DNA of 64,000 nt from Nocardioides sp. ChNu-153 (GCF_030466625.1 NZ_JADEVT010000001.1:682001-746000), one strand, 5' to 3'. Shown: positions 49,808 to 59,406, numbered from the stretch's first letter. Translations and numbers: made by a program. The notes: generated from the sequence alone by a model not told the origin.

Positions 49808-52663
49808 ATGTCACCGTCTGGTCGACCGACCGCCCCGGCAGGCGGCCGCACCCCCCGTCGTACCGCCCGTCGCACCCCTCGCCGTAACGCCCGTCGCACG
49901 GCGCTGCTCGGCGTGCTCGCGACGCTGACCGCCGGCCTGGTCTCCGCGCCGCAGGTGGCGCTCGCCGCGCCCGAGAGCGTGCTGCGCGTCGTCGACGTGC
50001 GGCTCGGCGGTGACGGTGCCACGACGGCCGTGACGACGACGACCGTGCGCGACGCGGACGGCGACCTCAGCACCGACGAGGAGACCCTCGACCCGGCGGA
50101 CGCGACGCTGCCGGTGCGCGTGCTCACCTCGTGGCGCAGCGAGGACGGGGCGGGCACCGACCTCGCCGACCTCGCCGGGTACGACGGACGCGTCACCGTC
50201 GACGTGACGGTGCAGAACACCACGGTGCGGCCCGTGCCCGTCCGCTACGACAGCGGGGGCGAGGCGTTCGAGGAGCACGCGCTCGTCGGCAGCCCGCTGA
50301 CGGTCGTCGCCGGCACGGAGCTGCCCGGCGCGACGCGGGTCGTCACCTCGACGCTGGCCGACGACCCGGCGGCCACCAACGGGGTGCTGGGACGCACGAG
50401 CGACGGCACGCCGGTGGTGCAGTGGGCCGCGCTGCTGGCCCCGCCCCGCCTCGCGTCGACGGCGACGTTCCGCCTCGTCCTCGACGTCGACGACTTCGAG
50501 CCGCCGGTCCTCGACCTCAGCGTCCAGCCCGGGCTCGTCACCGACACCTCGCTCGACGGTCTCCTGCGCTCCGCGTTCGCGGACGGGCCGGGCAGCAACC
50601 GCCGGGTGCAGGACGAGACCATCGCCACGATCGAGGCCGTCAACACGGTGCTCCGCGATGCCGGCGCCTCCCTCGACGCCATCCGCGCGAACCTGCAGGC
50701 CACCTCGACCGGCTTCGGTCGCCAGGCGCTCACCGAGCTGGGCGCCGGCCAGGAGGAGGTGCCCGCCCGCATCGCCGGCGTGGTCGCCGACCTCGAGGCG
50801 CTGTCGAACTCCGGGGGCACCGGGGCGCTGGACCGCACCATCGACCGTGCCGCCGAGCAGGGCGAGCGGGGGCTGGTCGAGGCGCTCGGCAGCATCCGCG
50901 TCCTGCTCGGCACCGCGGGCGCGACCCTCCCCGCGCCCGGCCCCGGTGCCGGGACGGGCTGCGCCGTCGCCACCCGCCCCCCGAGCGGCACGGACCTGCT
51001 GAGCCTCTTCCGCGGCGTCGAGTCGCAGTTCGAGGCCTTCGCCGGCTCGACCGGCGCCTGCCGCGCCGCCATCGCGGCCTCGCTCGAGCGCTCGGTCGGC
51101 ACCGCCGCCGAGCTCGAGGCGCTGGCGACCGCACCGGACGCCACCGCCGCGTGCGGCACCTCGCGGTCGCTGGTCTGCGTCCTGGGCATCGCCCGCGGCG
51201 AGGTCGCCCGGGGCGCGGGCGAGCTGGTCGCGGCGGGCGCGGCGCTCGCGGCCGAGGTGAACCCGGCGGAGGAGACCGGCCGGGTGGTCGCCGGCATCGC
51301 CGGGCTGCGCACCGCCACCGCCCGGGTGGGTACGGCGCTCGCCGCGCTCTCGACGGCGGACGCGGCCACCACGGCGGCGGCCCTCGAGGACGTGCTCGCC
51401 GCCGCCCGCCTGCTCGTCGACGACCTGACGGCGCTGCAGGTCCTCCTGCAGTCGTCCGGCGACCTGGCCCGCGGGCTCGACGAGGTCGGGACGATCGCCA
51501 CCACGCAGGCCGCGCTGCTCGACGGCGGCCTCGTGGCCGCGCTGGACGAGCTCGTGCGCACGGCCTGCCGCGCCCCGGAGCCCGACGCCAGCCCGGACCT
51601 GGTCGCCTTCCTCCAGGACGTGCTCGGCGCGCTGCCGGCCTGCGCGACGACGGGGGCGGAGCCCGACGTGACCGCACAGCTCACCGGCGTGGCCGCGGCG
51701 TGGGACGAGGTGGCCGCGCTCGTGGGTGCGGGCGGCACCCTGCCCGCCGCCCTCGCCGACCTCAACACCTCCGTCGGCGGGCTGCTGGACACCGCGACGG
51801 ACGTCGTGGGCGCCCTCGAGCAGGCCACGGCCCTGCCCGGCCAGCTCGCCGCGCTGGGCGACGCCATCTGCACCACGGCCGCGCGGGCCCGCGAGCTCGG
51901 TGAGGTGCCCCCGACCACGCAGCCCTGCCCCGCCCCCGAGCCCGGCGCCCCCACCGCGATCGACGTGCTCGCGGCCGCCTGGGACGGTCTCGCCGCCCGC
52001 AACGCCGACCTCGGCGACCGCGTGGGCGCGGCTTTCGGCGCCGCGCGGACGACGTACCTCGACGCCGCCCGGGGCGACCTCGGCGCCGGCATGGCCGCTG
52101 CGGTCGGGGCCCAGCAGAGCGCGACGGACGACCTGGGCACCTTCCTCGGCGGTTTCGAGGCCGAGCTCGAGTCGGCCGGCGACCGGGCGTTCGCGGAGGG
52201 CAGCGACCGGGTCGAGGGCGTCGACGAGGCCGCCGCCGCGGCGCTCGGCTCCAGCCGGACCACCCTCACCGGCGACCTCGCCCGGGCGCGCGGCGCCCTG
52301 GCCGACCAGATCGGCGTCAACCAGGTCGCCCTGACGGGCACGAGCGCCGCCCTGTCGGAGCGGCTGCGCGCCACCGTCGCGGCGCTGGGCAGCCGCGAGG
52401 GCCGGGGGAGCGGCATCCTCGGCGCCCTGGCCTCGAACGCGCGGCAGGCCGACCGGGAGAACGGCAACCTCGTCGAGGCCGGCGGCACGACCAGCGCCTT
52501 CGCGGCCCTGCGCCGCCTCGACCTGCGCGACGCGAACCGGCAGCGGGCGCAGTCCGAGCTCGCCGCCCGGATGCAGGAGGAGCTGAGCCGCGCTGACGCC
52601 GACGCCGGCGCGGACGCCGACGTCCTCACCGTCTACGCGCTGCACCTCGGCGGTGCCGGGTGA
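49808..52663 (+). CDS. large secreted helical protein, unknown, first gene of kinase operon
   Basis: 951 residues; GAGGAA before the ATG. N-terminus is very Arg-rich (RRTARRTPRRNARRT) then hydrophobic (31-54), a signal peptide cleaved near residue 54. Residues about 60-240 are beta-rich, Thr/Val-rich and look like an Ig-like domain; the remaining 700 are Ala/Leu/Glu/Asp-rich long helices with repeated short segments such as LLQSSGDLARGLDE, reminiscent of extracytoplasmic coiled-coil rods. About eight cysteines. No membrane helix at the end, no known family. GTG of the next gene overlaps the stop. Confidence 0.8.
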   Translation: MSPSGRPTAPAGGRTPRRTARRTPRRNARRTALLGVLATLTAGLVSAPQVALAAPESVLRVVDVRLGGDGATTAVTTTTVRDADGDLSTDEETLDPADATLPVRVLTSWRSEDGAGTDLADLAGYDGRVTVDVTVQNTTVRPVPVRYDSGGEAFEEHALVGSPLTVVAGTELPGATRVVTSTLADDPAATNGVLGRTSDGTPVVQWAALLAPPRLASTATFRLVLDVDDFEPPVLDLSVQPGLVTDTSLDGLLRSAFADGPGSNRRVQDETIATIEAVNTVLRDAGASLDAIRANLQATSTGFGRQALTELGAGQEEVPARIAGVVADLEALSNSGGTGALDRTIDRAAEQGERGLVEALGSIRVLLGTAGATLPAPGPGAGTGCAVATRPPSGTDLLSLFRGVESQFEAFAGSTGACRAAIAASLERSVGTAAELEALATAPDATAACGTSRSLVCVLGIARGEVARGAGELVAAGAALAAEVNPAEETGRVVAGIAGLRTATARVGTALAALSTADAATTAAALEDVLAAARLLVDDLTALQVLLQSSGDLARGLDEVGTIATTQAALLDGGLVAALDELVRTACRAPEPDASPDLVAFLQDVLGALPACATTGAEPDVTAQLTGVAAAWDEVAALVGAGGTLPAALADLNTSVGGLLDTATDVVGALEQATALPGQLAALGDAICTTAARARELGEVPPTTQPCPAPEPGAPTAIDVLAAAWDGLAARNADLGDRVGAAFGAARTTYLDAARGDLGAGMAAAVGAQQSATDDLGTFLGGFEAELESAGDRAFAEGSDRVEGVDEAAAAALGSSRTTLTGDLARARGALADQIGVNQVALTGTSAALSERLRATVAALGSREGRGSGILGALASNARQADRENGNLVEAGGTTSAFAALRRLDLRDANRQRAQSELAARMQEELSRADADAGADADVLTVYALHLGGAG

Positions 52664-53964
52664 CGCGCCCGCCACGCCGCGCCACGGTGCCCGGGCTCCC
52701 GGGGCTCGCGGGCCTGGCCCTCGTCTGCGCCCTCGGCCTGACGGCCTGCACCGACGACGGTGCGGGGGAGGAGGAGCGGCCCGACGCCGCTCCGGGGCGT
52801 GCCCCCGCCCCCGTCGCGCTCGACGTCGCCGACCTCGACGGCCCGGTGCGCGTCGGGGTGCTCGTGAGCACGGCCGGGGCGCCGGGCGAGGGCTCGGACC
52901 TGGCCCTGCCGGCCCACGGCGCGATCGTCGCGGAGCGCCGTCTCGACGCCGGCGGGGCCGACGTGGAGCTCGTCGTCGCGGACGACCGGGGCGACGCCGA
53001 CGAGGCCCGGCGGGCCGTGGCGGAGCTCGCGGAGGCCGGGGTCGTGGGGGTCGTCGCAGCCACGACGGGGACGCACCTCGCGGCGGCGCTCGACGACGCG
53101 GCCGCGCTCGACGTACCGGTCCTGCTGCCGTACGCCGAGGACGCCGCGGGTCTGTCGGCCGGCGCCTGGTCGACCGCACCGTCGGCGTCGGCCGTCGACG
53201 CGGGCGTGGCCGCCGCGTTGCGGTCGGCGGGCAGCACCGCCCCGCTCGTCGTCGCCGGAGCCGGGGCCCGCACGCCCACGGTGCCGGGGGCGCGCACCGT
53301 CACGCTGGGTACGGCGGGCACCGGCGCCGCCGTCGACGCCGTCGAGCAGGCGGTGGCGGACGGGGCCGACGCGGTGGTCGTCGCCGCTCCCGCACAGGCG
53401 CAGGGCGAGGTCGTCGCGGGCGTCCAGGCCGTCGACGACCTCCCGCTCGTGCTCACGCCGCACGCGCTGCGCCCCGCCTTCACGACCGCGCTGACGGACG
53501 CCGGCGGCGCGACCAACGGGGACCTCCGCACGGTGGGGCCCGACGCGGGCGACACCACGACCCTGGCCGCGGGGGAGGAGGGGGACCGCGCGGCGGCGTA
53601 CTTCGCCGCGCTGCGCCAGGCTGCCGACGACCCCGACCAGCAGGACCTCCTCGGCACCGGCCCCTTCGCCGCTCGGGCCGGTGACGCCGACCTGGCCAGC
53701 CACGACGCGGTCGTCGCGCTGGTGCGGGCCGCCGAGGAGGCGGGCAGCACCGCGGCGGGCGACGTCGTCGCCGCCCTCGACGGCCTGGCCCTCGACGGCG
53801 GTTCGGGACTGGCCGGCCCGCCGCTGGTCTTCGACGACGCGGAGGCCCTCGACGACGCCGACGTCCACGTGCTCGTGGGCACGACCCAGGACCCCGGCGT
53901 GCGGCCGCGGCCCGTCGACCCGGCGGTCCGCCTGGCGTGGTTCGCCGTGCCGGTGGACGGGTGA
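52660..53964 (+). CDS. periplasmic-binding-protein-like lipoprotein
   Basis: 434 residues from GTG. Lipobox LGLTAC with Cys30. From about residue 60 (VRVGVLVSTAGAPGEG) it follows the type I binding fold of branched-chain amino acid receptors (PF13458-like): VVGVVAATTG, VPVLLPYAED, ADAVVVAAPAQ. No ABC permease or ATPase is adjacent; it sits between a secreted protein and a receptor kinase, so a sensory rather than transport role is plausible. Acidic overall. Overlaps both neighbours by four bases. Confidence 0.85.
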   Translation: MTRPPRRATVPGLPGLAGLALVCALGLTACTDDGAGEEERPDAAPGRAPAPVALDVADLDGPVRVGVLVSTAGAPGEGSDLALPAHGAIVAERRLDAGGADVELVVADDRGDADEARRAVAELAEAGVVGVVAATTGTHLAAALDDAAALDVPVLLPYAEDAAGLSAGAWSTAPSASAVDAGVAAALRSAGSTAPLVVAGAGARTPTVPGARTVTLGTAGTGAAVDAVEQAVADGADAVVVAAPAQAQGEVVAGVQAVDDLPLVLTPHALRPAFTTALTDAGGATNGDLRTVGPDAGDTTTLAAGEEGDRAAAYFAALRQAADDPDQQDLLGTGPFAARAGDADLASHDAVVALVRAAEEAGSTAAGDVVAALDGLALDGGSGLAGPPLVFDDAEALDDADVHVLVGTTQDPGVRPRPVDPAVRLAWFAVPVDG

Positions 53965-55955
53965 GCGTGGCCGACGAGCAGGACCCCGAGGCGGTCCCCC
54001 GGGCCCTCGGCAGCCGCTACGAGCTGGTGGAGCGGCTCGGCGGGGGCGCGATGGGCCAGGTCTGGAGCGCGGTCGACCGCACCACCGGCGAGGCCGTCGC
54101 CGCGAAGCTGCTGCACGAGACCTACGCGCACGACACCGACATCGTCGGCCGGTTCATCCAGGAGCGCGCCATCCTGATGAACCTGCGCCACCCGGGCATC
54201 GTGCGGGTGCGCGACCTCGTCGTCGAGGGCTCGCAGCTCGCCATCGTCATGGACCTGGTGGCCGGGGGCGACCTGCGCAGCCACCTGCGCACCGCCGGCA
54301 CCCTCGCGCCCCGGGCCGCGGTCGCCGTGACCTGTGCGGTGCTCGACGCCCTCGCCGCGGCCCACGCCGCCGGCTTCCTGCACCGCGACGTGAAGCCCGA
54401 CAACGTGCTCCTCGTCGGCGGGCAGCCCGGGGACGGCTCGGGCGTGCGCCTGTCGGACTTCGGCATCGCGCGGCTCGCGCAGGACTCGACGGTGCAGGCG
54501 ACGGGTCTCGTCGGCACCCCCGGCTACATGCCGCCCGAGCTGTTCCAGCACGGCCGGTTCAGCACGGCCTCCGACGTCTACGCGACCGGCATCCTGCTCT
54601 ACGAGCTGCTCGGCGGGCGCACGCCGTTCGCGGGCAAGGGCACCGTCCACACCATCGGCAACCGCCACGTGACCGTCGAGCCCCCGCCGCTGCCGGTGCA
54701 CCCCCTGCTGTGGAGCGTGCTCGCGGTGATGCTGGCCAAGGACCCCGCCACGCGCCTCCCGGCCGGGGCGACCGCCCGCGCCCTGCGCGACCTGCCGGAC
54801 GAGGCCCTCGACGGCGACCCGCTGCCGCGCCAGCCCGACCCCGAGACGTGGCACACCGCCGAGCGGACCGTCGTGCGCTCCCACCCCGCGCTGCCCGGCG
54901 CGCCCGCCCCCGGGGCCGCGGCCGTCGCGGCGGCCGCCGCCAGCGCGCCGCCCGGCCACACCGTCGACGTGCCCTTCGTGCCGTCGGGGGCCGTGGGCGC
55001 CGGCGGGCCCGACCCCGTTCCGGTCGCCCCGGAGACCCCGGAGACCCCGGCGCGGCGGGAGCCGCGACGTCGCGCCGTGGTCGCCGTGGTCGCCGCGGTG
55101 CTCGTGCTCCTCGCCGCGGTGCTCGCGGGCTCGTGGTGGGCGGGCCGCGACGACACCGGGGGTGGCGATGTGGACGCCGCCACGCGCGCGACGGCCCCCG
55201 AGCAGGAGGCCGAGCTGGACCCGGTGGCCTCGCCGAGCGGTCTCGTCGTCGCCCGCGCCGCGTCGTACGACCCCGGCGGGTCGACGGTGGAGGTCGAGCT
55301 GAGCCTGACGAAGCCGGCGGCGGCCGAGCCCACGGTCCTCGTCTTCCTGCCCGGCCCCGCCGACGACCCGGCGGACTGCCCGACCGACGTGGCCTGGGAC
55401 GTGCCCGCGGCCCCGGTGGACCCGTACACGACGGCGGTGGAGCAACCGTGCGGCTGGAGCCTCGGCCCGCTGCCGGCCGGTACGACGACGCTGCGGGCCG
55501 CGGCCGTCGTCGGGGTCGACCTGGGGGTCGAGGAGGGCGCGCTGGAGGCGTGGGAGTCCGACGCCGCCGACCTCCTGACGACCGCCGTCGCCGACACCGC
55601 CAACCGCACGACCGCGTTCCCCGCCCAGCGCGTGCGCAGCCTCCGGATCGAGGTCACGCCACCCCGCATCGACGTCGACGGGACCGCGTCCACGCTCCTG
55701 TTCGCGACCTGGGCGCAGGGAGAGGTGGGCTCCGACCCGGTCCACGACAGCGGGGCCCGGGTGGCGAGCGGCGTCGTGCGGGAGCTCGCGGGCGACGGGC
55801 TGCGCTTCGCGACGGGGTGCGACGCCGTCGCCGTGAGCGTCGACGGCGACGTCCGCGGCTACTTCCCGACGACCGGCCCCTGCGAGGTGGTCGCCGAGGT
55901 GGGTGGCTTCGTGCTCGAGCCGGCCGCGGTGGCCGTCGTCACCCCCAGCACCTGA
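53961..55955 (+). CDS. receptor Ser/Thr protein kinase
   Basis: 664 residues; GTG 53961 overlaps the previous stop. Kinase domain about 20-285: LGGGAMGQVW, Lys49, HRDVKPDN (141-148), DFG (166-168), GTPGYMPPE. Then a Pro/Ala/Val linker, one membrane helix (about 370-392) and an extracellular domain of about 265 residues with four cysteines and no PASTA repeats, which I cannot assign. By family logic it phosphorylates cytoplasmic targets when the outer domain meets a ligand. Its operon mates, a secreted protein and a binding-protein-like lipoprotein, are candidates for that ligand or co-receptor. Confidence 0.92.
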   Translation: MSVADEQDPEAVPRALGSRYELVERLGGGAMGQVWSAVDRTTGEAVAAKLLHETYAHDTDIVGRFIQERAILMNLRHPGIVRVRDLVVEGSQLAIVMDLVAGGDLRSHLRTAGTLAPRAAVAVTCAVLDALAAAHAAGFLHRDVKPDNVLLVGGQPGDGSGVRLSDFGIARLAQDSTVQATGLVGTPGYMPPELFQHGRFSTASDVYATGILLYELLGGRTPFAGKGTVHTIGNRHVTVEPPPLPVHPLLWSVLAVMLAKDPATRLPAGATARALRDLPDEALDGDPLPRQPDPETWHTAERTVVRSHPALPGAPAPGAAAVAAAAASAPPGHTVDVPFVPSGAVGAGGPDPVPVAPETPETPARREPRRRAVVAVVAAVLVLLAAVLAGSWWAGRDDTGGGDVDAATRATAPEQEAELDPVASPSGLVVARAASYDPGGSTVEVELSLTKPAAAEPTVLVFLPGPADDPADCPTDVAWDVPAAPVDPYTTAVEQPCGWSLGPLPAGTTTLRAAAVVGVDLGVEEGALEAWESDAADLLTTAVADTANRTTAFPAQRVRSLRIEVTPPRIDVDGTASTLLFATWAQGEVGSDPVHDSGARVASGVVRELAGDGLRFATGCDAVAVSVDGDVRGYFPTTGPCEVVAEVGGFVLEPAAVAVVTPST

Positions 55956-55976
55956 CCCGACCGGGCACCACCCGAT

Positions 55977-56153
55977 TTGTCCGGTCCCTCCGGCGGCGGC
56001 TAGGGTGCTGCGGTTGCCTCGGCGAGGGAGCCTCCGGGTTCCGTGATCGACAGGGCCGGTCGGACTCCCGTGTCCGCCGCGCTGTCGCGCCGCGGCGCCC
56101 GACCTGACGAGCGGCCTCCCGTGCCGCCGTACCCGCACCACGAGGAGTCCCAC
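55977..56153 (+). promoter_or_regulatory. rplY promoter and structured leader
   Basis: TTGTCC (55977-55982), 18 bases, TAGGGT (56001-56006); start near 56013. The leader of about 140 bases contains CGGAC-TCCCGT-GTCCG (56061-56076) and a GC-rich GCGCCGCGGCGCC segment, and ends with GAGGAG before the ATG. Long for this genome; possibly a ribosomal-protein autoregulatory leader. Confidence 0.45.
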
Positions 56154-56831
56154 ATGTCCAGCGAGAAGATCACCTCCGAGCGTCGCACCGAGTTCGGCAA
56201 GGGTGCGGCCCGCCGCATCCGCCGCGCCGACAAGATCCCCGCCGTCGTCTACGGCCACGGCATGGAGCCGCTGCACCTGACGCTGCCCGGCCACGACACG
56301 ATGCTCGCGCTCAAGCACGGTGGCGCCAACGCGCTGCTCGAGCTCGACGTCGAGGGCGAGGCGCAGCTGGCGCTGACCAAGCACGTGCAGGTCGACCCGA
56401 TCCGCCGCGTCATCGAGCACGTCGACTTCGTCGCCGTCGTCAAGGGCGAGAAGGTCACGGTCGACGTGCCCGTCGTCGTCGTGGGCGAGGCCGCCTCGGA
56501 GACCCTGGTCGTCACCGAGAACGCGACCGTCCAGGTCGAGGTCGCCGCCACCGACATCCCCGAGCAGGTCGAGGTGTCCGTCGAGGGCGCCGAGGCCGGC
56601 ACGCAGGTCACCGCGGCCGACCTGGCCCTGCCGGGCGGCGCGACGCTGCTGACCGAGGGCGACGTCCTCGTCGTCAACGTCACCGCCGCCGCCACCGCCG
56701 AGCAGGTCGAGGCCGAGCTGGCCGAGGCCGAGGCCGACGCGGGCATCGAGAAGGACGAGCCGGAGGCCGCCGAGGGCGACGCCGCCGACGCCGGCGACGC
56801 CGAGCAGGGCGAGGCCACCGACTCCGAGTGA
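56154..56831 (+). CDS. rplY: 50S ribosomal protein L25/general stress protein Ctc
   Basis: 225 residues. N-terminal L25 domain (about 5-95) with [26 protein letters not shown] and QVDPIRR; C-terminal CTC/TL5 beta domain (about 100-190); the last 35 residues are Glu/Asp/Ala-rich. Binds 5S rRNA on the large subunit. Directly upstream of pth, the usual actinobacterial order. Confidence 0.96.
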   Translation: MSSEKITSERRTEFGKGAARRIRRADKIPAVVYGHGMEPLHLTLPGHDTMLALKHGGANALLELDVEGEAQLALTKHVQVDPIRRVIEHVDFVAVVKGEKVTVDVPVVVVGEAASETLVVTENATVQVEVAATDIPEQVEVSVEGAEAGTQVTAADLALPGGATLLTEGDVLVVNVTAAATAEQVEAELAEAEADAGIEKDEPEAAEGDAADAGDAEQGEATDSE

Positions 56832-56884
56832 GTCCGGGCCCGGCGCGAGCCGGGCCCCCGAGCAGAGAGGGCCGGGGTTCCCCC

Positions 56885-57493
56885 ATGTCCGAGACCGAGA
56901 ACGCGCCCGGGGGCGTGTGGCTCGCCGTCGGGCTGGGGAACCCCGGCCCGTCGTACGCCGGCAACCGGCACAACATCGGTTACCTGGTGGTCGAGGAGCT
57001 GGCCGCGCGCTGGGGCAGTCCGTTCCGCTCCCACAAGACCGGGCGGGCCGACGTGGTCGAGGGCCGTGTCGGCGCACCGGGCACGCCCGGGCCCCGGCTG
57101 GTGCTGGCGCGACCGCGCAGCTACATGAACGAGGTGGGGGGCCCGGTCAAGGCGCTCGCCACCTTCTACAAGGTGCCGCCCGAGCGCATCGTCGCCGTCC
57201 ACGACGAGCTCGACATCGCCTTCGGCACCCTGCGCGTGAAGAAGGGCGGCGGGGACAACGGCCACAACGGCCTGCGCTCGATGCGCTCGTCGTTGGGCAC
57301 CGGCGACTTCCACCGGGTGCGAGCCGGGATCGGCCGGCCCCCGGGGCGCCAGGACGTCGCGGACTTCGTGCTGTCGGACTACTCGCGCACCGAGCGCAAG
57401 GAGCTCCCGCTGCAGGTGGGCGACGCCGCCGACGCGATCGAGTGCCTCGTCACCGAGGGCCTCGAGCGCACCCAGCAGCGCTTCAACTCCTGA
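56885..57493 (+). CDS. pth: peptidyl-tRNA hydrolase
   Basis: 202 residues from ATG 56885; a GTG at 56828 overlapping the L25 stop is in frame but would add an unconserved Gly/Pro/Arg extension. Catalytic His29 in YAGNRHNIG, Asp in [10 protein letters not shown] near 104, and [13 protein letters not shown]. Releases tRNA from drop-off peptidyl-tRNA. Likely co-transcribed with rplY. Confidence 0.94.
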   Translation: MSETENAPGGVWLAVGLGNPGPSYAGNRHNIGYLVVEELAARWGSPFRSHKTGRADVVEGRVGAPGTPGPRLVLARPRSYMNEVGGPVKALATFYKVPPERIVAVHDELDIAFGTLRVKKGGGDNGHNGLRSMRSSLGTGDFHRVRAGIGRPPGRQDVADFVLSDYSRTERKELPLQVGDAADAIECLVTEGLERTQQRFNS

Positions 57494-57553
57494 GCCCGCC
57501 GGGCTGGGACGAAGGTCCCGGTTCGGGCCCGCTCGTGTGGGAGTGCGACGCGC

Positions 57554-57585
57554 GTCACTTCCGAGTGACTTGCAGTGCCCCTGCA
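57554..57585. promoter_or_regulatory. twin inverted repeats upstream of the GAF-like gene
   Basis: GTCACT-TCCG-AGTGAC (57554-57569) and, one base later, TGCAG-TGCCC-CTGCA (57571-57585). Region is AT-richer than its surroundings. TTGCAG (57570-57575) could be a -35. Candidate operator sites. Confidence 0.4.
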
Positions 57586-57685
57586 TCGTTGGCATCGCGA
57601 AGGTGCAGTCACAGCCCCGGTCCTCGGGCGTCCAGTGTGCGTGGCAGCGCGGGGGAGAGCCGTATCCGGAGGGCGTGGGCAAGTC

Positions 57686-58552
57686 GTGGAGAGTTCTGCA
57701 CTGGACGAGGTCGAGCGGTGGCGCGAGCTGGTGGAGCACACCATCCGCGCGGCCATCTCGCTCGACGCGGTGACCGTCGCCCGGTACGACGACACCGTCG
57801 AGCTTCCCCTGGCGGGAGGCGCGACGCCGTCCTCGTCCCTGCGCAGCACCACGACGGGGCCGCCGGAGGACGACGGCGTGATCGCCGTGCGCCGCGAGTG
57901 CGCGGACGGCACCGGCATCGTCCTGCACCTCGTGCGCTCGACGGGCTCGTTCGACGCCGAGGAGCGCCGCCTGGCCCGGCGGGTGGTCGACGCCCTCGAG
58001 CAGCTGGTGCGCGGGACGGTCGGCCAGCTCCCGGACGAGCTGGCGCCCGGCGACGTGGCCGACGCGCTCGAGCGCACCCTCCACGACCTCGACGACCTGG
58101 TGGACGCGCCCGTGGTGGACCGGCTCACGGCCGTCGCCTGCCGCTTCGCCCAGCGCCTCGACGTCGCGGGCTGGTGGATCGGGCGGGCCGGGAGCACGGA
58201 GCTGTGGCGGGCGGCGAGCGCCGTACGACGCGACGGCCCCGACGGCGAGCGGCTCGCCGCCGTGCTGGCCGCGCCCTCCCGGCAGGTCACCGACGAGCAG
58301 ACGGCCGCCGTGCTCGAGGGTGGCTCGTTCGTCGCCTGGTCGGGCGACGGGTCGGCCGCCGCCCGGGCCATGGAGGTGTGGGGCGGCGGGGTCACGCGCG
58401 TGGCCGCCGGCGGCTACGACCTCGACGCGCGCCGCTGGATGCTGTGCATGGTCGGCGACGTCACGACCCCGGACCTGCGCCAGGCCCAGGCCGCCGTCTC
58501 CGCGGCGGTGCAGGTGGCGCTGGGCTTCCCCCGGGCGCCGCGGCTCTCGTGA
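57686..58552 (+). CDS. uncharacterised GAF-like cytoplasmic protein
   Basis: 288 residues from GTG 57686. No signal or membrane segment. Two alpha/beta repeats, about 10-130 and 150-285, each with a helix pair followed by strands (VARYDDTVELPL; GWWIGRAGSTELW) suggest tandem GAF-like sensor modules, without an output domain. Acidic. I do not recognise a specific family. Convergent with the TetR gene 42 bp downstream; a CCAGG-CCG-CCTGG hairpin (58572-58584) lies between. Confidence 0.65.
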   Translation: MESSALDEVERWRELVEHTIRAAISLDAVTVARYDDTVELPLAGGATPSSSLRSTTTGPPEDDGVIAVRRECADGTGIVLHLVRSTGSFDAEERRLARRVVDALEQLVRGTVGQLPDELAPGDVADALERTLHDLDDLVDAPVVDRLTAVACRFAQRLDVAGWWIGRAGSTELWRAASAVRRDGPDGERLAAVLAAPSRQVTDEQTAAVLEGGSFVAWSGDGSAAARAMEVWGGGVTRVAAGGYDLDARRWMLCMVGDVTTPDLRQAQAAVSAAVQVALGFPRAPRLS

Positions 58553-58594
58553 GGTCGGACGGTGGGGACAGCCAGGCCGCCTGGGGAGCGGGGG

Positions 58595-59344
58595 TCAGCG
58601 GTAGTGGGTGCCCAGGACGGTGCGCACGTGGTGCTCGAACGCCTCCGCGACGTCACCCATGATGAGCCCGGCGTGGCCGAACAGCTCGAGGCAGACGAAG
58701 CCGTGGATCGACGCCCACACCTGCGTGAGCCGCACGACGGCCTCGGGACACACCCCGTCGGGGCCCAGCGCCTGGGCCACCTCGAGGATCTCCGGCTGCA
58801 CCACGGGTAGCGGGGTCGCCATCGTGCCGAGCGCCACGTGCCCGGCGGCGACGTCCTCGAGCATGATCACGAGGGGGACGCGGTAGAAGCCCAGGAGGTG
58901 CTCGCGCCAGGTCGGTGACCCGGCACCGCTCACGTTGCCGTGGCGGAAGATCAGGGCGAACTCGGCCGGGTGGCGCAGGCACCAGGCGCGGTAGGCGTGG
59001 GCCATGTCCACGGCCCGTTGCAGGGGGGCGCGGTCCGGGACCGCCGCCGCCTCGCCGAGTGCGGCGGCCACGGAGTCGAACGCGTCGAGCGCGAGGGCCT
59101 CCATCAGGTCGTGGCGCGACTCGAAGTACCGGTAGATCGCCGAGGGGGTCATTCCCACCTCGCGCGCGACGGCCCGCAGCGACAGGTCGCTGCCCTCCTG
59201 GGCGGGGGCGAGGAGCTCCCGGGCGGCGGCCTTGATCTCGTCCGTCGTGGCCAGCCGGGCGCGGTCGCGGCGCGACGGGGCCCGCTCCGGTCCCGTGGAC
59301 GCGGACGTCTCGGGCTGCGCGCCCCTGTCCGGTGTCTCCGTCAT
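58595..59344 (-). CDS. TetR family regulator with WHG-type C-terminal domain
   Basis: 249 residues from ATG 59344, with GGGAG nine bases upstream; an ATG three codons earlier touches that site and is less likely. Helix-turn-helix about 35-82 (LSLRAVAREVGMTPSAIYRYF). C-terminal domain with HPAEFALIFRHG, IHGFVCLELFGHAG is the WHG (TetR_C_33) type. Divergent from an exopolysaccharide operon across a region with two copies of a palindromic site, so it probably represses itself and that operon. Confidence 0.92.
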   Translation of the reverse strand: MTETPDRGAQPETSASTGPERAPSRRDRARLATTDEIKAAARELLAPAQEGSDLSLRAVAREVGMTPSAIYRYFESRHDLMEALALDAFDSVAAALGEAAAVPDRAPLQRAVDMAHAYRAWCLRHPAEFALIFRHGNVSGAGSPTWREHLLGFYRVPLVIMLEDVAAGHVALGTMATPLPVVQPEILEVAQALGPDGVCPEAVVRLTQVWASIHGFVCLELFGHAGLIMGDVAEAFEHHVRTVLGTHYR

Positions 59345-59385
59345 CGCACCCATCTCCCGAGTGACCTTACTGGCCCGACTGGCTC

Positions 59386-59406
59386 CCGTGCGTCAAAGAC
59401 GCACGG
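59386..59406. promoter_or_regulatory. 9-bp perfect inverted repeat in TetR leader
   Basis: Arm CCGTGCGTC, loop AAA, then its exact complement. It falls between the predicted TetR transcript start (near 59414) and the ATG, so it is either a leader hairpin or an additional operator. Confidence 0.5.

Noticed and set aside
56828-56884. GTG start for pth overlapping the L25 stop
   Set aside because: Adds 19 Gly/Pro/Arg-rich residues not typical of the family; ATG 56885 starts next to the conserved core.
52626-57077. A 1483-codon open frame on the minus strand, antisense to the kinase, L25 and lipoprotein genes
   Set aside because: Arg/Ala/Gly/Pro-rich shadow frame produced by high GC; the plus strand there encodes well-recognised proteins with normal starts.
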